Shown here: piece after piece, positions 51,426 through 60,215 of the stretch
Layout of the letters: each line of letters opens with the position of its first letter
Position numbering within the stretch: the stretch's first letter is position 1
Source of the DNA: Gluconobacter japonicus
GTDB taxonomy: Bacteria; Pseudomonadota; Alphaproteobacteria; Acetobacterales; Acetobacteraceae
DNA length: 64,000 nt
Assembly: GCF_002723975.1 (NCBI RefSeq)
Contig: NZ_BEWO01000005.1
Coordinates: 120,101-184,100, forward strand
Direction: 5' to 3'
Notes under the pieces: model-generated
What the model was told of the DNA's origin: nothing
What the model saw: only the letters and a program-made list of their open reading frames with translations
The model's database searches: none
Program-made: the position numbers and the translations under genes

Positions 51426-51650
51426 ATGGTCGACAAAATCTCCAGCCTCTCTCTTCAAGACAGAATTGATGAATCCATCAAAGGTGGAATGCTGGAAGCC
51501 TGCGCCAGACATTCGGATATGTTTCTGAAGCCTCGGTCACACATGACACCGTCTGTCCTTCTCTGGACAGTGAGCACCCCTCCGGTACACACGCAACCAG
51601 ACCTCCATGAGACCCTGAAGGCGTGTCTACCCGTGCGAGACCAACATTGA
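51426..51650 (+). CDS. possible small protein, unknown
   Basis: 74-residue frame starting MVDKISSLSLQDRIDESIKG, with GGAGGGCAGTTTA before the ATG as a fair ribosome site. The first 35 residues look like an amphipathic helix; the rest has no clear character. No family is recognised and no terminator follows at once. It may be a real small gene or chance; the ribosome site is the main support. Confidence 0.35.
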   Translation: MVDKISSLSLQDRIDESIKGGMLEACARHSDMFLKPRSHMTPSVLLWTVSTPPVHTQPDLHETLKACLPVRDQH

Positions 51651-51714
51651 GGGCACAAATCTGACTGACAAGAAACAATAACAGAGAGAAAATCCTCTCA
51701 TTGACCATAGTAAA

Positions 51715-51750
51715 CGGAGTGATGAGCCATAATTTACTCGCATCACTCCG
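51715..51750 (+). promoter_or_regulatory. perfect hairpin before a small membrane peptide gene
   Basis: CGGAGTGATG (51715-51724) pairs perfectly with CATCACTCCG (51741-51750) around a 16-base AT-rich loop, 23 bases before the next ATG. It could be a terminator for the preceding small frame, an attenuator, or an operator palindrome. Confidence 0.5.
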
Positions 51751-51773
51751 AGGCCTGTCTTATGCTTTAGAGT

Positions 51774-51929
51774 ATGACAGACCAAACCGATTTAGATGAT
51801 GCTGAAGACGATGTCGCACTGGATGCCACAGAGGAAGGAGAGTCTTTGCTCTCCAGCCTTATGCTTCCGGTCTGTATCCTGATTGGTCTCTCTATCGTCG
51901 GAATTCTTATTGGTCTCAGCTTCATGTAA
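51774..51929 (+). CDS. small single-helix membrane protein, unknown
   Basis: 51 residues: an acidic N-terminal part (MTDQTDLDDAEDDVALDATE) followed by one hydrophobic helix of about 20 residues (SSLMLPVCILIGLSIVGILI) close to the C-terminus. This is a tail-anchored arrangement. The ribosome site is weak (TTTAGAG). It ends 22 bases from the convergent ruvX end. No family is recognised; the strongly ordered composition argues that it is a gene. Confidence 0.5.
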   Translation: MTDQTDLDDAEDDVALDATEEGESLLSSLMLPVCILIGLSIVGILIGLSFM

Positions 51930-51951
51930 AGATGCACTCGCATCAATTTTG

Positions 51952-52443
51952 CTAGTCTTGGAAAAAAATCTGAACAGACTCAGGCTTGGTCGCATCCAAC
52001 CAGCCTTGAAGCATGTAGGCAGCAGCCATCTTATCCACGACTTCAGCGCGTCGACCCCGAGTCATATCTGCATCCTGAATCAAAAAACGATTCACCGCAC
52101 TCGAAGACAACCGCTCATCCCATAAACACGCAGGCACGCCCAAACGTTCGGAAAGAGCCGTTGTCCAATCCGATGCCGCGCGCGCTGCAGGGCCAAAAGA
52201 TCCATCAAGTGACAATGGCAATCCGACAACAATCGCCCCAACATCCTGACGCTTGACGATCTCTGCAAGCTCCTTCGCATTTTCTCCAAGTTTGCGCCGT
52301 TTCAGGCCAATCAGAGGGGAGGCGAGCATGAGAGAAACATCTGTCACCGCGACACCGATCGTCTTCGATCCTGGGTCTATCCCGAGGATGCGCTGATCAG
52401 TTTGAAGGACATTACGGAGGTCATGTGGATTGAACAGGGACAT
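51952..52443 (-). CDS. ruvX: Holliday-junction resolvase-like protein RuvX/YqgF
   Basis: 163-residue RNase H-fold protein of the YqgF family. Acidic active-site residues are in RILGIDPGSKTIGVAVTD, with IVVGLPLSLDG, LWDERLSSSAV and the C-terminal DKMAAAYMLQGWLD. YqgF acts in 16S rRNA 5' maturation and has been proposed as a junction resolvase. It is divergent from gatC by 67 bases. Confidence 0.93.
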   Translation of the reverse strand: MSLFNPHDLRNVLQTDQRILGIDPGSKTIGVAVTDVSLMLASPLIGLKRRKLGENAKELAEIVKRQDVGAIVVGLPLSLDGSFGPAARAASDWTTALSERLGVPACLWDERLSSSAVNRFLIQDADMTRGRRAEVVDKMAAAYMLQGWLDATKPESVQIFFQD

Positions 52444-52510
52444 ATCCCGGCGTTATGATCCGTCTGACGGCTGAAAAGCTACCATAATTTCCTCTTTTTC
52501 AGGAATGTTC

Positions 52511-52798
52511 ATGTCGCTCGACGCGAAAACGGTCACGCGCATCGCCAGATTGGCGAGAATTGGTCTCGAACCGGGAGAGGTTAACGCTCTCGGACAGGAG
52601 ATGGGTTCCATCATCGACTGGGTGGAACAGCTTAACGAAGTGGATGTCACGGATGTGCCGCCCATGATCGGCACGGGCCTAGCCAAGCCGCGCCTGCGAG
52701 AAGACCGCGTCACGGACGGTAATCGCCGTGATGACGTGCTTTCCAACGCTCCGGACCGTGAAGGTCCGTTCTACACGGTTCCGAAGGTGGTCGAATAA
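52511..52798 (+). CDS. gatC: Asp/Glu-tRNA amidotransferase subunit C
   Basis: 95-residue stabilising subunit of the GatCAB complex, which amidates misacylated Glu-tRNA(Gln) and Asp-tRNA(Asn). Pattern [38 protein letters not shown] and LRED are typical. The ATG at 52511 has AGGA at proper distance; the ATG two codons earlier is too close to it. The stop overlaps gatA in TAATG. Confidence 0.95.
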   Translation: MSLDAKTVTRIARLARIGLEPGEVNALGQEMGSIIDWVEQLNEVDVTDVPPMIGTGLAKPRLREDRVTDGNRRDDVLSNAPDREGPFYTVPKVVE

Positions 52799-54285
52799 TG
52801 TCCAGCATGCATGATTTTACGCTGGCTTCTGCCCGGGATGCCCTCAAGGCCCGCAAGATTTCCGCCGTTGAACTGACGAATGCTCATCTTGATGCCATCA
52901 AGCGTCTGGACGGCCGCCTCAACAGCTTCATCACTCGCACGCCTGATCAGGCTCGTGCAGCCGCCAAGGCTGCCGATGAGGTTCTGGCGAAAGGTGAGGG
53001 CGGACCGCTAACGGGCATCCCCCTCGGCATCAAGGATCTGTTCTGCACGAATGGCGTCCGCACCACTGCTGCCAGCAAGATCCTGGGCAATTTTGTCCCC
53101 CCCTACGAAAGCACGGTCACGTCCAACCTGCTTCGTGACGGTGCAGTCTTTCTGGGCAAGCTGAACCTTGACGAATTCGCCATGGGCTCCGCGAACCTGA
53201 CTTCCGCTTTCGGTCCGGTTGAAAACCCGTGGAAGCGCAATGGCTCTGATGCCAAGCTGGTTCCAGGTGGCTCTTCCGGCGGCTCTGCTGCGGCTGTAGC
53301 TGCTGGTCTGGTCCTGGGCGCGACGGGAACCGACACAGGCGGTTCGATCCGTCAGCCCGCCGCCTTCACAGGCATTGCCGGCATCAAACCGACCTATGGC
53401 CGCTGCTCCCGCTTCGGTACGATCGCTTTCGCAAGCTCGCTGGATCAGGCTGGACCGATGGCTCGCAACTTGCAGGATTGCGCGATTCTTCTGAAATCCA
53501 TGGCAGGTTTCGATGAACGGGATTCCACAAGCGTCGACACACCCGTCCCAGACTACGAAGCGGCCCTGACGCGCGGCGTCAAAGGTCTACGCGTTGGAAT
53601 TCCCAAGGAATATCACGCTCCGGGCATGCCTGCAGAAATCGAGGCACTCTGGCAGCAGGGTATCAACTGGCTGAAGGCGGCTGGTGCGGAAATCGTCGAT
53701 ATTTCTCTGCCACACACAAAGTACGGTCTGCCAACCTATTATATCGCTGCACTGGCAGAAGCCTCGTCCAATCTGGCTCGCTATGATGGCGTTCGGTTCG
53801 GTGAACGGGTCAACGGGTCTTCGCTGGATGCACTTTACGAGGCTACCCGGGCAGCAGGCTTTGGCGAGGAAGTGAAGCGTCGTATCCTCATCGGCACGCA
53901 TGTTCTGTCGTCGGGCTATTACGATGCCTATTATCTGCGCGCGCAGAAGGTCCGTACCCTGATCCAGCGAGACTTCCTGAACGCCTACGAAAATGTGGAC
54001 GTTATCCTGACGCCGACCGCTCCATCCGGTGCCTTCGCGCAGGACGAAAAGCCAACCGACCCCGTGCAGATGTACCTCAACGACGTCTTTACTGTCCCGG
54101 CAAGTATGGCTGGCGTTCCGGCTCTGTCCGTTCCTGCCGGTCTGGACGCACAGGGTGTTCCGCTTGGGCTTCAGCTCATCGGCAAGTTCTTCGACGAAGA
54201 AACACTGATCGCCGCAGGTCACGTCATTGAGCAGGCTGCGTCCTTCACCCACAGACCCGCCATCCATGCAGGAGTGTCGGCATGA
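52798..54285 (+). CDS. gatA: Asp/Glu-tRNA amidotransferase subunit A
   Basis: 495-residue amidase-signature enzyme that frees ammonia from glutamine. The catalytic Lys is in [14 protein letters not shown], the cis-Ser/Ser pair in [15 protein letters not shown] and [15 protein letters not shown], followed by [14 protein letters not shown]-terminal [14 protein letters not shown] and [11 protein letters not shown] are also family blocks. Overlaps gatC by one base and gatB by four (54282-54285). Confidence 0.97.
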   Translation: MSSMHDFTLASARDALKARKISAVELTNAHLDAIKRLDGRLNSFITRTPDQARAAAKAADEVLAKGEGGPLTGIPLGIKDLFCTNGVRTTAASKILGNFVPPYESTVTSNLLRDGAVFLGKLNLDEFAMGSANLTSAFGPVENPWKRNGSDAKLVPGGSSGGSAAAVAAGLVLGATGTDTGGSIRQPAAFTGIAGIKPTYGRCSRFGTIAFASSLDQAGPMARNLQDCAILLKSMAGFDERDSTSVDTPVPDYEAALTRGVKGLRVGIPKEYHAPGMPAEIEALWQQGINWLKAAGAEIVDISLPHTKYGLPTYYIAALAEASSNLARYDGVRFGERVNGSSLDALYEATRAAGFGEEVKRRILIGTHVLSSGYYDAYYLRAQKVRTLIQRDFLNAYENVDVILTPTAPSGAFAQDEKPTDPVQMYLNDVFTVPASMAGVPALSVPAGLDAQGVPLGLQLIGKFFDEETLIAAGHVIEQAASFTHRPAIHAGVSA

Positions 54286-55739
54286 GCTATCGTATCACCG
54301 GCAACACCGGCGAATGGGAAATCGTCGTCGGGCTGGAAGTTCATGCCCAGGTCATCAGCAATGCCAAGCTTTTCTCCGGCGCCTCCGCCTCTTATGGCGG
54401 CGAGCCGAACACACATGTCAGCCTGATTGATGCAGGCTTTCCGGGCATGCTGCCTGTTCTGAACCGGGAATGCGTCGCGCAGGCTGTTCGCACGGGCCTT
54501 GGTCTGAATGCACAGATCAATCTGTTCAGCCGCTTCGATCGCAAGAACTATTTCTATGCCGATCTTCCAACCGGCTATCAGATCAGCCAGTTCGCTCATC
54601 CGATCGTGGGTGAGGGCAAGGTACTGGTCGATCTGGCAGACGGAAGCACACGTGAAATCGGCGTCACGCGTCTTCATCTTGAACAGGACGCAGGCAAGTC
54701 TGTTCACGATCAGGACCCTACGCGCTCTTTCATCGACCTGAACCGTGCAGGCGTGGCGCTGATGGAAATCGTCAGTGAGCCAGACATCCGTTCCCCGGAA
54801 GAAGCAGGCGCCTATCTGCGCAAACTGCGCCAGATCCTGCGCTACATCGGAACTTGCGACGGCAACATGGAAGAAGGCTCCATGCGTGCAGACGTGAACG
54901 TCTCCGTGCGAAAGCCGGGCGAGGAGGGATATCGGACCCGCTGCGAGATCAAGAACGTCAACTCGATCCGCTACGTCATGCAGTCCATCGAGGTTGAAGC
55001 ACAGCGCCAGATCGAAATCTGGGAATCTGGCGGAGAAGTCGATCAGGAAACACGTCTGTTCGATCACGTCCGTAGCGAAACACGTTCGCTGCGTTCCAAA
55101 GAAGACGCGCATGATTATCGCTACTTCCCGGACCCGGATCTTCTGCCACTCGTCATCGAACAGTCCTGGGTGGATGAGCTGAAAGCGGCCCTCCCGGAAC
55201 TGCCAGAAGCCAAGCGCGAACGCCTGGAGCAGGACTACGGTGTCAGCCGTTATGAAGCCAGCGTCCTGACCGCAGAGCAGGCCGTCGCAGACTTCTACGA
55301 GACCGTTGCAAAGGGGGCAGATGCCCGTCTGGCCACGAACTGGATGCTCGGAGATTTCTTCGCAGCTCTGAACCGGACTGGCCGTTCCATCGAAGACAGT
55401 CCGGTTAGTGCAGAAGGTCTGCGAGAGCTTCTGGCTCTGATCTCGGACTCCACGATCAACGGAAAGATCGCCAAGGAAGTCCTTGAAGATATGGTGGAAA
55501 CCGGCGAATCGGCTTCCGCAATCGTTGAGCGCAAGGGGCTGCGTCAGGTCACGGATACCGGAGCGATCGAGACGTCTATCCGCGAAATCCTCGCGGCGAA
55601 TACTGACAAGGTTGCGGAATACAAATCCGGCAAGGACAAGCTATTTGGCTTCTTTGTAGGCCAGACAATGAAGGCCATGAAAGGAAAAGGTAACCCGGCT
55701 CTGGTCAACGAAATGCTGAAAAAGCTTCTTTCAGAATAA
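54282..55739 (+). CDS. gatB: Asp/Glu-tRNA amidotransferase subunit B
   Basis: 485-residue synthetase subunit that phosphorylates the misacylated tRNA and transfers ammonia. It has [82 protein letters not shown] and the C-terminal YqeY-like tail ([20 protein letters not shown]). It completes gatC-A-B. A tRNA-Ser gene follows 95 bases downstream. Confidence 0.97.
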   Translation: MSYRITGNTGEWEIVVGLEVHAQVISNAKLFSGASASYGGEPNTHVSLIDAGFPGMLPVLNRECVAQAVRTGLGLNAQINLFSRFDRKNYFYADLPTGYQISQFAHPIVGEGKVLVDLADGSTREIGVTRLHLEQDAGKSVHDQDPTRSFIDLNRAGVALMEIVSEPDIRSPEEAGAYLRKLRQILRYIGTCDGNMEEGSMRADVNVSVRKPGEEGYRTRCEIKNVNSIRYVMQSIEVEAQRQIEIWESGGEVDQETRLFDHVRSETRSLRSKEDAHDYRYFPDPDLLPLVIEQSWVDELKAALPELPEAKRERLEQDYGVSRYEASVLTAEQAVADFYETVAKGADARLATNWMLGDFFAALNRTGRSIEDSPVSAEGLRELLALISDSTINGKIAKEVLEDMVETGESASAIVERKGLRQVTDTGAIETSIREILAANTDKVAEYKSGKDKLFGFFVGQTMKAMKGKGNPALVNEMLKKLLSE

Positions 55740-55834
55740 GACGCAAAAAAAAGTGTCTTGGGGGGTTTGACGACAGCGCCGTTCCCCCCTAAGAACGCTC
55801 CTGCAAACGCGATGTAAAAATCACGTTTCAGCGC

Positions 55835-55926
55835 GGAGGGGTGGCCGAGAGGCTGAAGGCGGCGGATTGCTAATCCGTTATACGATGTAAGTCGTATCGT
55901 GGGTTCGAATCCCATCCCCTCCGCCA
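55835..55926 (+). tRNA. tRNA-Ser (anticodon GCT)
   Basis: 92 bases with encoded CCA and a long variable arm. Acceptor stem GGAGGGG / CCCCTCC; anticodon stem GCGGA / TCCGT with loop TTGCTAA giving GCT (codons AGC and AGU); variable arm TACGATGTAAGTCGTA; T-arm GTGGGTTCGAATCCCAT. Accessory genes start directly downstream, so its 3' end may be an integration site. Confidence 0.97.
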
Positions 55927-56273
55927 ACATAATCAAAAGACATCATATAAATCAGTATGTTGTGACTGGGTCGTTTTTCACTCCCATCATCCATCCCACC
56001 TTATGGTTTGCGGTTTCCTGCGGCGTTGGGCGGCTTCAAACCGCGTCGAAACGATTTGTGTTGGCAGAACGCCGTGTGTTCTGATAGAACGAAACGCAAA
56101 TTCGCCGAGGAGCCTTTTCGCCCAATCCCCCGATAGAACATCACACGACCCTTTTCGATGAGGGTAATCTACCTCCCCAGCCAGCCCCAGCTAATCACCC
56201 CAGCTCCTCGGCAAGGTGGTTCGATAAGACGGTCGATGGTCGATCGACCGTCTTGGCTTGAGGAGTGCATGCG
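55927..56273 (+). other. non-coding left edge of the accessory region
   Basis: About 350 bases with no convincing gene. The octamer GATAGAAC occurs twice (about 56083 and 56133). A perfect palindrome sits at the end (listed separately). No second copy of the tRNA-Ser 3' end is found in the window, so an attachment site cannot be shown. Confidence 0.4.
56226..56254. promoter_or_regulatory. perfect 12-bp palindrome, candidate operator
   Basis: AAGACGGTCGAT and ATCGACCGTCTT are exact inverted repeats around the five-base spacer GGTCG. The repeat ends 19 bases before the start of a gene for a helix-turn-helix protein and just before its ribosome site GAGGAG. It is probably the operator for that protein; as RNA it would also form a strong hairpin. 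Confidence 0.65.
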
Positions 56274-56612
56274 GTGCACGACATACAGACGTCTGACCCT
56301 CTGGGGCCCTTCATCACCCGGCTTGAGGCCGCGCATATCTATCTGCGATGCCATGTTGCGACGGTCGACCGTTACGTCGCCGAGGGGCTCCTCCCGAAGC
56401 ACAAGTTTGGCCGGAAGACGCTTTTCCTTCTGGCGGACGTCCTCAAACTGGTGATCCGGGCGGATGTCCCTGATACGGGCTCAGGCGGACCTTCCGGTTC
56501 AACGCGTCGTGGCCGCGCCTGTTCCCGGCCGCTTCCAGTGGCCCTGGAGACACTCATTTTCTATGTGATCGCTGTGGCCTTGCTGATACGATTTATCATG
56601 CTCCATCATTGA
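56274..56612 (+). CDS. excisionase-like helix-turn-helix protein with C-terminal membrane segment
   Basis: 112 residues. Positions 14-60 match a MerR/excisionase winged helix-turn-helix (TRLEAAHIYLRCHVATVDRY, then GLLPKHKFGRKTLFLLADVL). A Gly/Ser/Arg-rich linker follows, and residues about 86-110 are a hydrophobic helix (ALETLIFYVIAVALLIRFIM) ending in LHH, as in tail-anchored proteins. The GTG at 56274 is about nine bases behind GGAG; GTG at 56265 is too close. The DNA-binding part suggests control or excision of the surrounding element; the membrane tail is unusual. Confidence 0.7.
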   Translation: MHDIQTSDPLGPFITRLEAAHIYLRCHVATVDRYVAEGLLPKHKFGRKTLFLLADVLKLVIRADVPDTGSGGPSGSTRRGRACSRPLPVALETLIFYVIAVALLIRFIMLHH

Positions 56613-56674
56613 CCCGGAGCCGACGGGGGCGTGGCTGATGCACGCCCCCGTTCGCCTTCACTGAAGTCAGGCGC

Positions 56675-57298
56675 TCACAAGGCTTGAGCTCTGGCAAAAG
56701 CCTGACCCAGACGCGTCGTCAGCACGACAGGATCGCACACCTCATCAATATGAAGGATTTCGACCGGAGCCGTCCCGACATAGCGAAGCAGGCGCTCCTC
56801 GATAGCATCACGGAGTGCTTTGGCGTCTTCCGAGACCGAGCTCCCGTCACGGGTGACGGTGCCGACCACTTCGAGATAGAGCGTGGGCTTTCCTCGGACA
56901 TAGAGCCCGAAATCGGCCCGCGCCTGCACAGCACTCTCTCTGACGGGCGGCTGGACCATCACACGCATCGCCTGCGGACAGATGCGCTCGATCCGGCGAT
57001 AGACAGCCAGTTCCACGATGGATTCAATGCGATAACCTTTGATCCGGACATCGCTCTGCCAGACCGGCAGGGTCGTATGGCGTTGGGCGACGGCCTGACG
57101 GAAGGCCTTCCACAAAGGCTTGTCCCGGTTGTAGCGGTCGACCAGAGCGCGACCGCCATCGCAGAACGCGAGCATCTGTTGCGTCGGCGTGACGAGAAGC
57201 TCCTTCGACAGAGCGGCATAGCGGTCCAGATCCTCGTCGCGGAAAAGATTGCGGGAGACCCAGTTTGGTAGGACATTGTTCAGGTGGTCGTTGATCAT
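56675..57298 (-). CDS. hypothetical protein with possible PD-(D/E)XK-like core
   Basis: 207 residues; family not recognised. After a helical N-terminal half (MINDHLNNVLPNWVSRNLF), the C-terminal half has a helix with Glu (ESIVELAVYRRIERI), a strand ARADFGLYVRG and a strand TLYLEVVG. That spacing of Glu, Asp and ExV resembles the restriction-endonuclease-like fold, though the usual catalytic Lys of ExK is Val here. The nuclease idea is inference. The ATG at 57298 has only a weak ribosome site. It lies in the mobile region between the regulator and the relaxase. Confidence 0.55.
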   Translation of the reverse strand: MINDHLNNVLPNWVSRNLFRDEDLDRYAALSKELLVTPTQQMLAFCDGGRALVDRYNRDKPLWKAFRQAVAQRHTTLPVWQSDVRIKGYRIESIVELAVYRRIERICPQAMRVMVQPPVRESAVQARADFGLYVRGKPTLYLEVVGTVTRDGSSVSEDAKALRDAIEERLLRYVGTAPVEILHIDEVCDPVVLTTRLGQAFARAQAL

Positions 57299-57418
57299 GA
57301 CGATAATCCAAAAGGGCGCACGTCTCCCTCGGGTCCATGAGCCCCGATGCAAAAACGCGCGAATTGTAAGGGAAGAAAAAAGCTGTCGGCAGCCTGCTGC
57401 AGGTCTGGCGTGAAGCGC

Positions 57419-57640
57419 TCAGTCGCGCTTTACGGCATCACCGCTCAGGAGTGCGTTGGTCAGGTGCCTGAACTTTCGGCGGATGTGACGCGTCAGCACG
57501 ACGGTCCCTTCGAGGACCGTGCCGTCAGCGTCATTCCCCCCGAGGCATTCGCTGATCGCGAAATCCAGGAGGCCGTGTAATGCGGCGATCTGCATGATGT
57601 CCGCTTCCGCACGGGATGATAAAATTGGGCGTTGAGACAT
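57419..57640 (-). CDS. small hypothetical protein in the mobile region
   Basis: 73 residues, starting MSQRPILSSRAEADIMQIAA and ending NALLSGDAVKRD. Mostly helical by eye, soluble, no known motif. A start 19 codons upstream (57697) is also open, but MSQRP has the better context. It lies between the relaxase and the nuclease-like gene on the same strand. Function unknown. Confidence 0.45.
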   Translation of the reverse strand: MSQRPILSSRAEADIMQIAALHGLLDFAISECLGGNDADGTVLEGTVVLTRHIRRKFRHLTNALLSGDAVKRD

Positions 57641-57830
57641 GAAGATTTTCTCGTTCGATGTTGAAGGAACGAGGCTCACACCCATACAACCCAACACACT
57701 TCAGAAGACAACAAATCCTCTGGGGAATTACGGGTATGAGACCTCACGACGAGAAAAGACAAGAACCCTCGAAACACCGCTCAGGCCGTCATACAGAACG
57801 ACCGCACTACAGGAATAAAAAATCCCGAAA

Positions 57831-59168
57831 TCAGAAATCCATATTCCATCCTCGGGCTTTTCCTGTGGCGGCTTGCCGTTCGATTTCATCCTGCGCTCTC
57901 GATACGGCATCGCGTCCCTGCTGCGCATTCTTGACAGCCCGTCGGTCGGGCACGGGTTCGAGCCCATGATGAACAATGATTTTGAGCGTCTCTTCGATCG
58001 TGCCCCGGGAGGCACGCGAGAGGTTCCGGGCCAGGCTTTCGATCGCGACGTGCCCCACCACCACGTGATTGTAGATCCTGGGGTCCGGAATATGGACTGA
58101 GCCCATGAGAACCTCCGGAATGACGGCACCTATCCGCTGCGGCATGTTGATGCGGAGCGTGGCGGCGCCAGCGGATGCACAACCGTAATGCCGGATCAGG
58201 CGCTCGAGCTCCTCGGGGCGCCTCAGACGTGCATCGAACAATGCCTGAGCCCGCTCTCTGGCCTGAAGAACGACGGCGTCGTCACCGCGTGTCGACTGAG
58301 CGACCCGTTCCTTCGTTTGTCTGGCCAGTTCCACCGCTTTTTTGCGGCGAACCTTGTCCAGCATACGCGCGAACTCGTCCCGATCATCCCAGCGCGTTCT
58401 TGCCTGAAGGGGCGTCTCGCGTATCATGACCATGGCGTCGGCGCGCGCTGCCGCCTGTTTCGCGGCCATCCTCAATTTGAATGCGGCACCGCGTGCCCGG
58501 CCCTGGATCTCACGGGCGCGGACGAGGGCTTCGGGGTTTTGACGCCTGATCGGTTTCCGGTCGATCCCCTGGTCGCTCAGAGATCTCGGGTCGACCAGAG
58601 GCAGACCCGCAGCTTCGAGTTCCCGATTGAGCTCGGACGCCCATTGCTCACGGATGCCGAAGACGATCTTCTCTCGTTCCTTTTTCGGCCCCTTGCGCGT
58701 GTTTTTCCGGACTCCGCCCGAGCGCGGGTGTTTTGGTCGATACCGCGCAAAGAACTGGGCCTCCGACCGGTTGACGCTGTCGAGCGTTCGCGGACTGACG
58801 AGAGCATGAAAGTGCCGGTTTTCTTCATAGTCACGGGCAACATCACAATGCTCGGCGAGCGTATAGGGACGACCCTGCGCCAGCGTCTGGCCGAAGCGCT
58901 CCCGCAGGCGCGCCACAGCCTCCGGACTCAAATTGCGTGGCACGGCGAGAATGAATGAGTCAGCAGCGTTGCCGGTTTCCCGCCGTTCCACCGCATCCCA
59001 GAACATCCTGGCGGAGGTCGCCCAGGCAGGAAGGTTGCCGGACTCAACAACGACAAGGTCGTCCCGATCCCGGTAGACACCTGTTCGGGTGATATAATCC
59101 ACGCGATCGCTCAGGGCGCTCGGGCCGAAGTTTTTAATCCGGAAATGGAAGTGCGCTGTCGTCTTCAT
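57831..59168 (-). CDS. MobA/MobL-family relaxase
   Basis: 445-residue mobilization protein. The N-terminal relaxase domain has KNFGPSALSDRVDYITRTG, the family segment LPAWATSARMFWDAVERRE, FILAVPRNLSPEAVARL and the metal-binding HxH region YEENRHFHALVSPR. The second half is long, charged and helical. Such relaxases nick oriT and pilot DNA during conjugative mobilization. The ATG at 59168 follows GAGGTCC. It is divergent from a TraD-like gene; the 208 bases between are the natural place for an oriT. Confidence 0.82.
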   Translation of the reverse strand: MKTTAHFHFRIKNFGPSALSDRVDYITRTGVYRDRDDLVVVESGNLPAWATSARMFWDAVERRETGNAADSFILAVPRNLSPEAVARLRERFGQTLAQGRPYTLAEHCDVARDYEENRHFHALVSPRTLDSVNRSEAQFFARYRPKHPRSGGVRKNTRKGPKKEREKIVFGIREQWASELNRELEAAGLPLVDPRSLSDQGIDRKPIRRQNPEALVRAREIQGRARGAAFKLRMAAKQAAARADAMVMIRETPLQARTRWDDRDEFARMLDKVRRKKAVELARQTKERVAQSTRGDDAVVLQARERAQALFDARLRRPEELERLIRHYGCASAGAATLRINMPQRIGAVIPEVLMGSVHIPDPRIYNHVVVGHVAIESLARNLSRASRGTIEETLKIIVHHGLEPVPDRRAVKNAQQGRDAVSRAQDEIERQAATGKARGWNMDF

Positions 59169-59224
59169 GGACCTCATTCCGAAGATAAAAAGACACAAAA
59201 TGCTGGCATGCCGCCGGCCGGGGT

Positions 59225-59242
59225 ATGGGGGGTTTCCCCCAT
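59225..59242. other. hairpin in the candidate oriT region
   Basis: ATGGGGG and CCCCCAT form a perfect 7-bp stem with loop GTTT, 57 bases before the relaxase start in the relaxase/TraD-like divergent gap. oriT regions normally hold such inverted repeats next to the nick site, and MobA/MobL-type oriTs lie beside the relaxase gene. The nick site itself cannot be identified. Confidence 0.4.
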
Positions 59243-59376
59243 CACGCGACTTTATCAAATCCGGAGCCGAAGGCGGGAGGATTTTATGAAGTCACTAGCG
59301 TGCCTTTTCGGATTTAATTTCACCGATCACTGGTAAAATAGGGATGCGAATCACTTTCCGCTCGGAGGATCGTCCA

Positions 59377-59838
59377 GTGGCTCAGAATATCTGGGGACAC
59401 CCTAAAAATCAGGAACTCATCTCGGAAATCAAGAACGCTGATATTTCGGTGCTCAAGGGACGTCGAAAAAAGATCAGGGACATTCTAGCGCTCCCTGAGA
59501 TGTCAGTGGACGATCGGGAAACTGTGGTCGCCCTTCTTGAGGCTGAACGGCTTCGCGTGGAGGCGCGAGAGGCTGCCAGCAAAGCGGCCAAAGCCCAGAA
59601 GCGTTTCGAGGATCAGGAGCGGGCGCAACGAACACGCAAGCTCATTCTTCTGGGAACCGCTGTCCGAGCGGCCAAATTGCCTGAAGGCAATCGAGAGCGC
59701 CTGCTCGCGGCACTACTCATGGTGAAAGAAAGACTGGCCGGAACCGATCCCAAAAATCCATTTCCTAATATGCCTGAGCCCTATCTGGACCAAGCGCGGC
59801 AGATTATTGCGAAGGAAAAAAAGAAACGTCAATCCTAG
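59377..59838 (+). CDS. TraD-like mobilization accessory protein
   Basis: 153-residue soluble, charged, helical protein. A long coiled-coil-like stretch (about 55-95, rich in Glu/Arg/Ala) leads to RTRKLILLGTAVRAAKLPEG and LLAALLMVKERLAG, which resembles the conserved core of conjugal-transfer TraD proteins of small Gram-negative mobilizable plasmids. The start is GTG at 59377 with CGGAGG nine bases upstream; an ATG at 59344 is possible. Divergent from the relaxase. The TraD match is by eye. Confidence 0.55.
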   Translation: MAQNIWGHPKNQELISEIKNADISVLKGRRKKIRDILALPEMSVDDRETVVALLEAERLRVEAREAASKAAKAQKRFEDQERAQRTRKLILLGTAVRAAKLPEGNRERLLAALLMVKERLAGTDPKNPFPNMPEPYLDQARQIIAKEKKKRQS

Positions 59839-59855
59839 GCTGGGAAGCCGAAGCC

Positions 59856-60125
59856 ATGAGATATTTCGTCTATTTCGAGGACACTCAGGAACACATCCGA
59901 CAGGCGACGATCAAGGTCGACGGCGAGCCTTCCTCCTATCTTCTATGCGCTCAAATTCGGGTTCTCATGCCAGAAGGCCATTTTTTTCTTCTGCTGGTCA
60001 CTGACCGAGGCGCTCCTGTTCTTGGGCCTCGCCAGTTCGACAAGGTCCTTCGTACTGATGAAGGAATCGAAGCCTTGGCAAAAGAACTCGAAAAGCACCT
60101 GGTGCTTCGGTTGAACGACGACTGA
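59856..60125 (+). CDS. hypothetical protein, mobile region
   Basis: 89 residues starting MRYFVYFEDTQEHIRQATIK and ending HLVLRLNDD. It looks like a small alpha/beta protein with strands at both ends; no motif is recognised. It follows the TraD-like gene by 17 bases, so the two are probably one transcript. Function unknown. Confidence 0.5.
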   Translation: MRYFVYFEDTQEHIRQATIKVDGEPSSYLLCAQIRVLMPEGHFFLLLVTDRGAPVLGPRQFDKVLRTDEGIEALAKELEKHLVLRLNDD

Positions 60126-60215
60126 AAACGCCGCATTAGATCTACAATGTCTTTCTGCATTTGCCGCTTGCTCTTCTCCTGTGTGTACATGATATGATGA
60201 CACAGGAGGTATTGC

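Noticed and set aside
56083..56140. GATAGAAC octamers as plasmid iterons
   Set aside because: Only two copies, no replication initiator gene nearby, so an origin is not supported.
55927..56273. Attachment-site direct repeat of the tRNA-Ser 3' end
   Set aside because: No second copy of the tRNA 3' sequence could be found in the window; the right end may lie outside.
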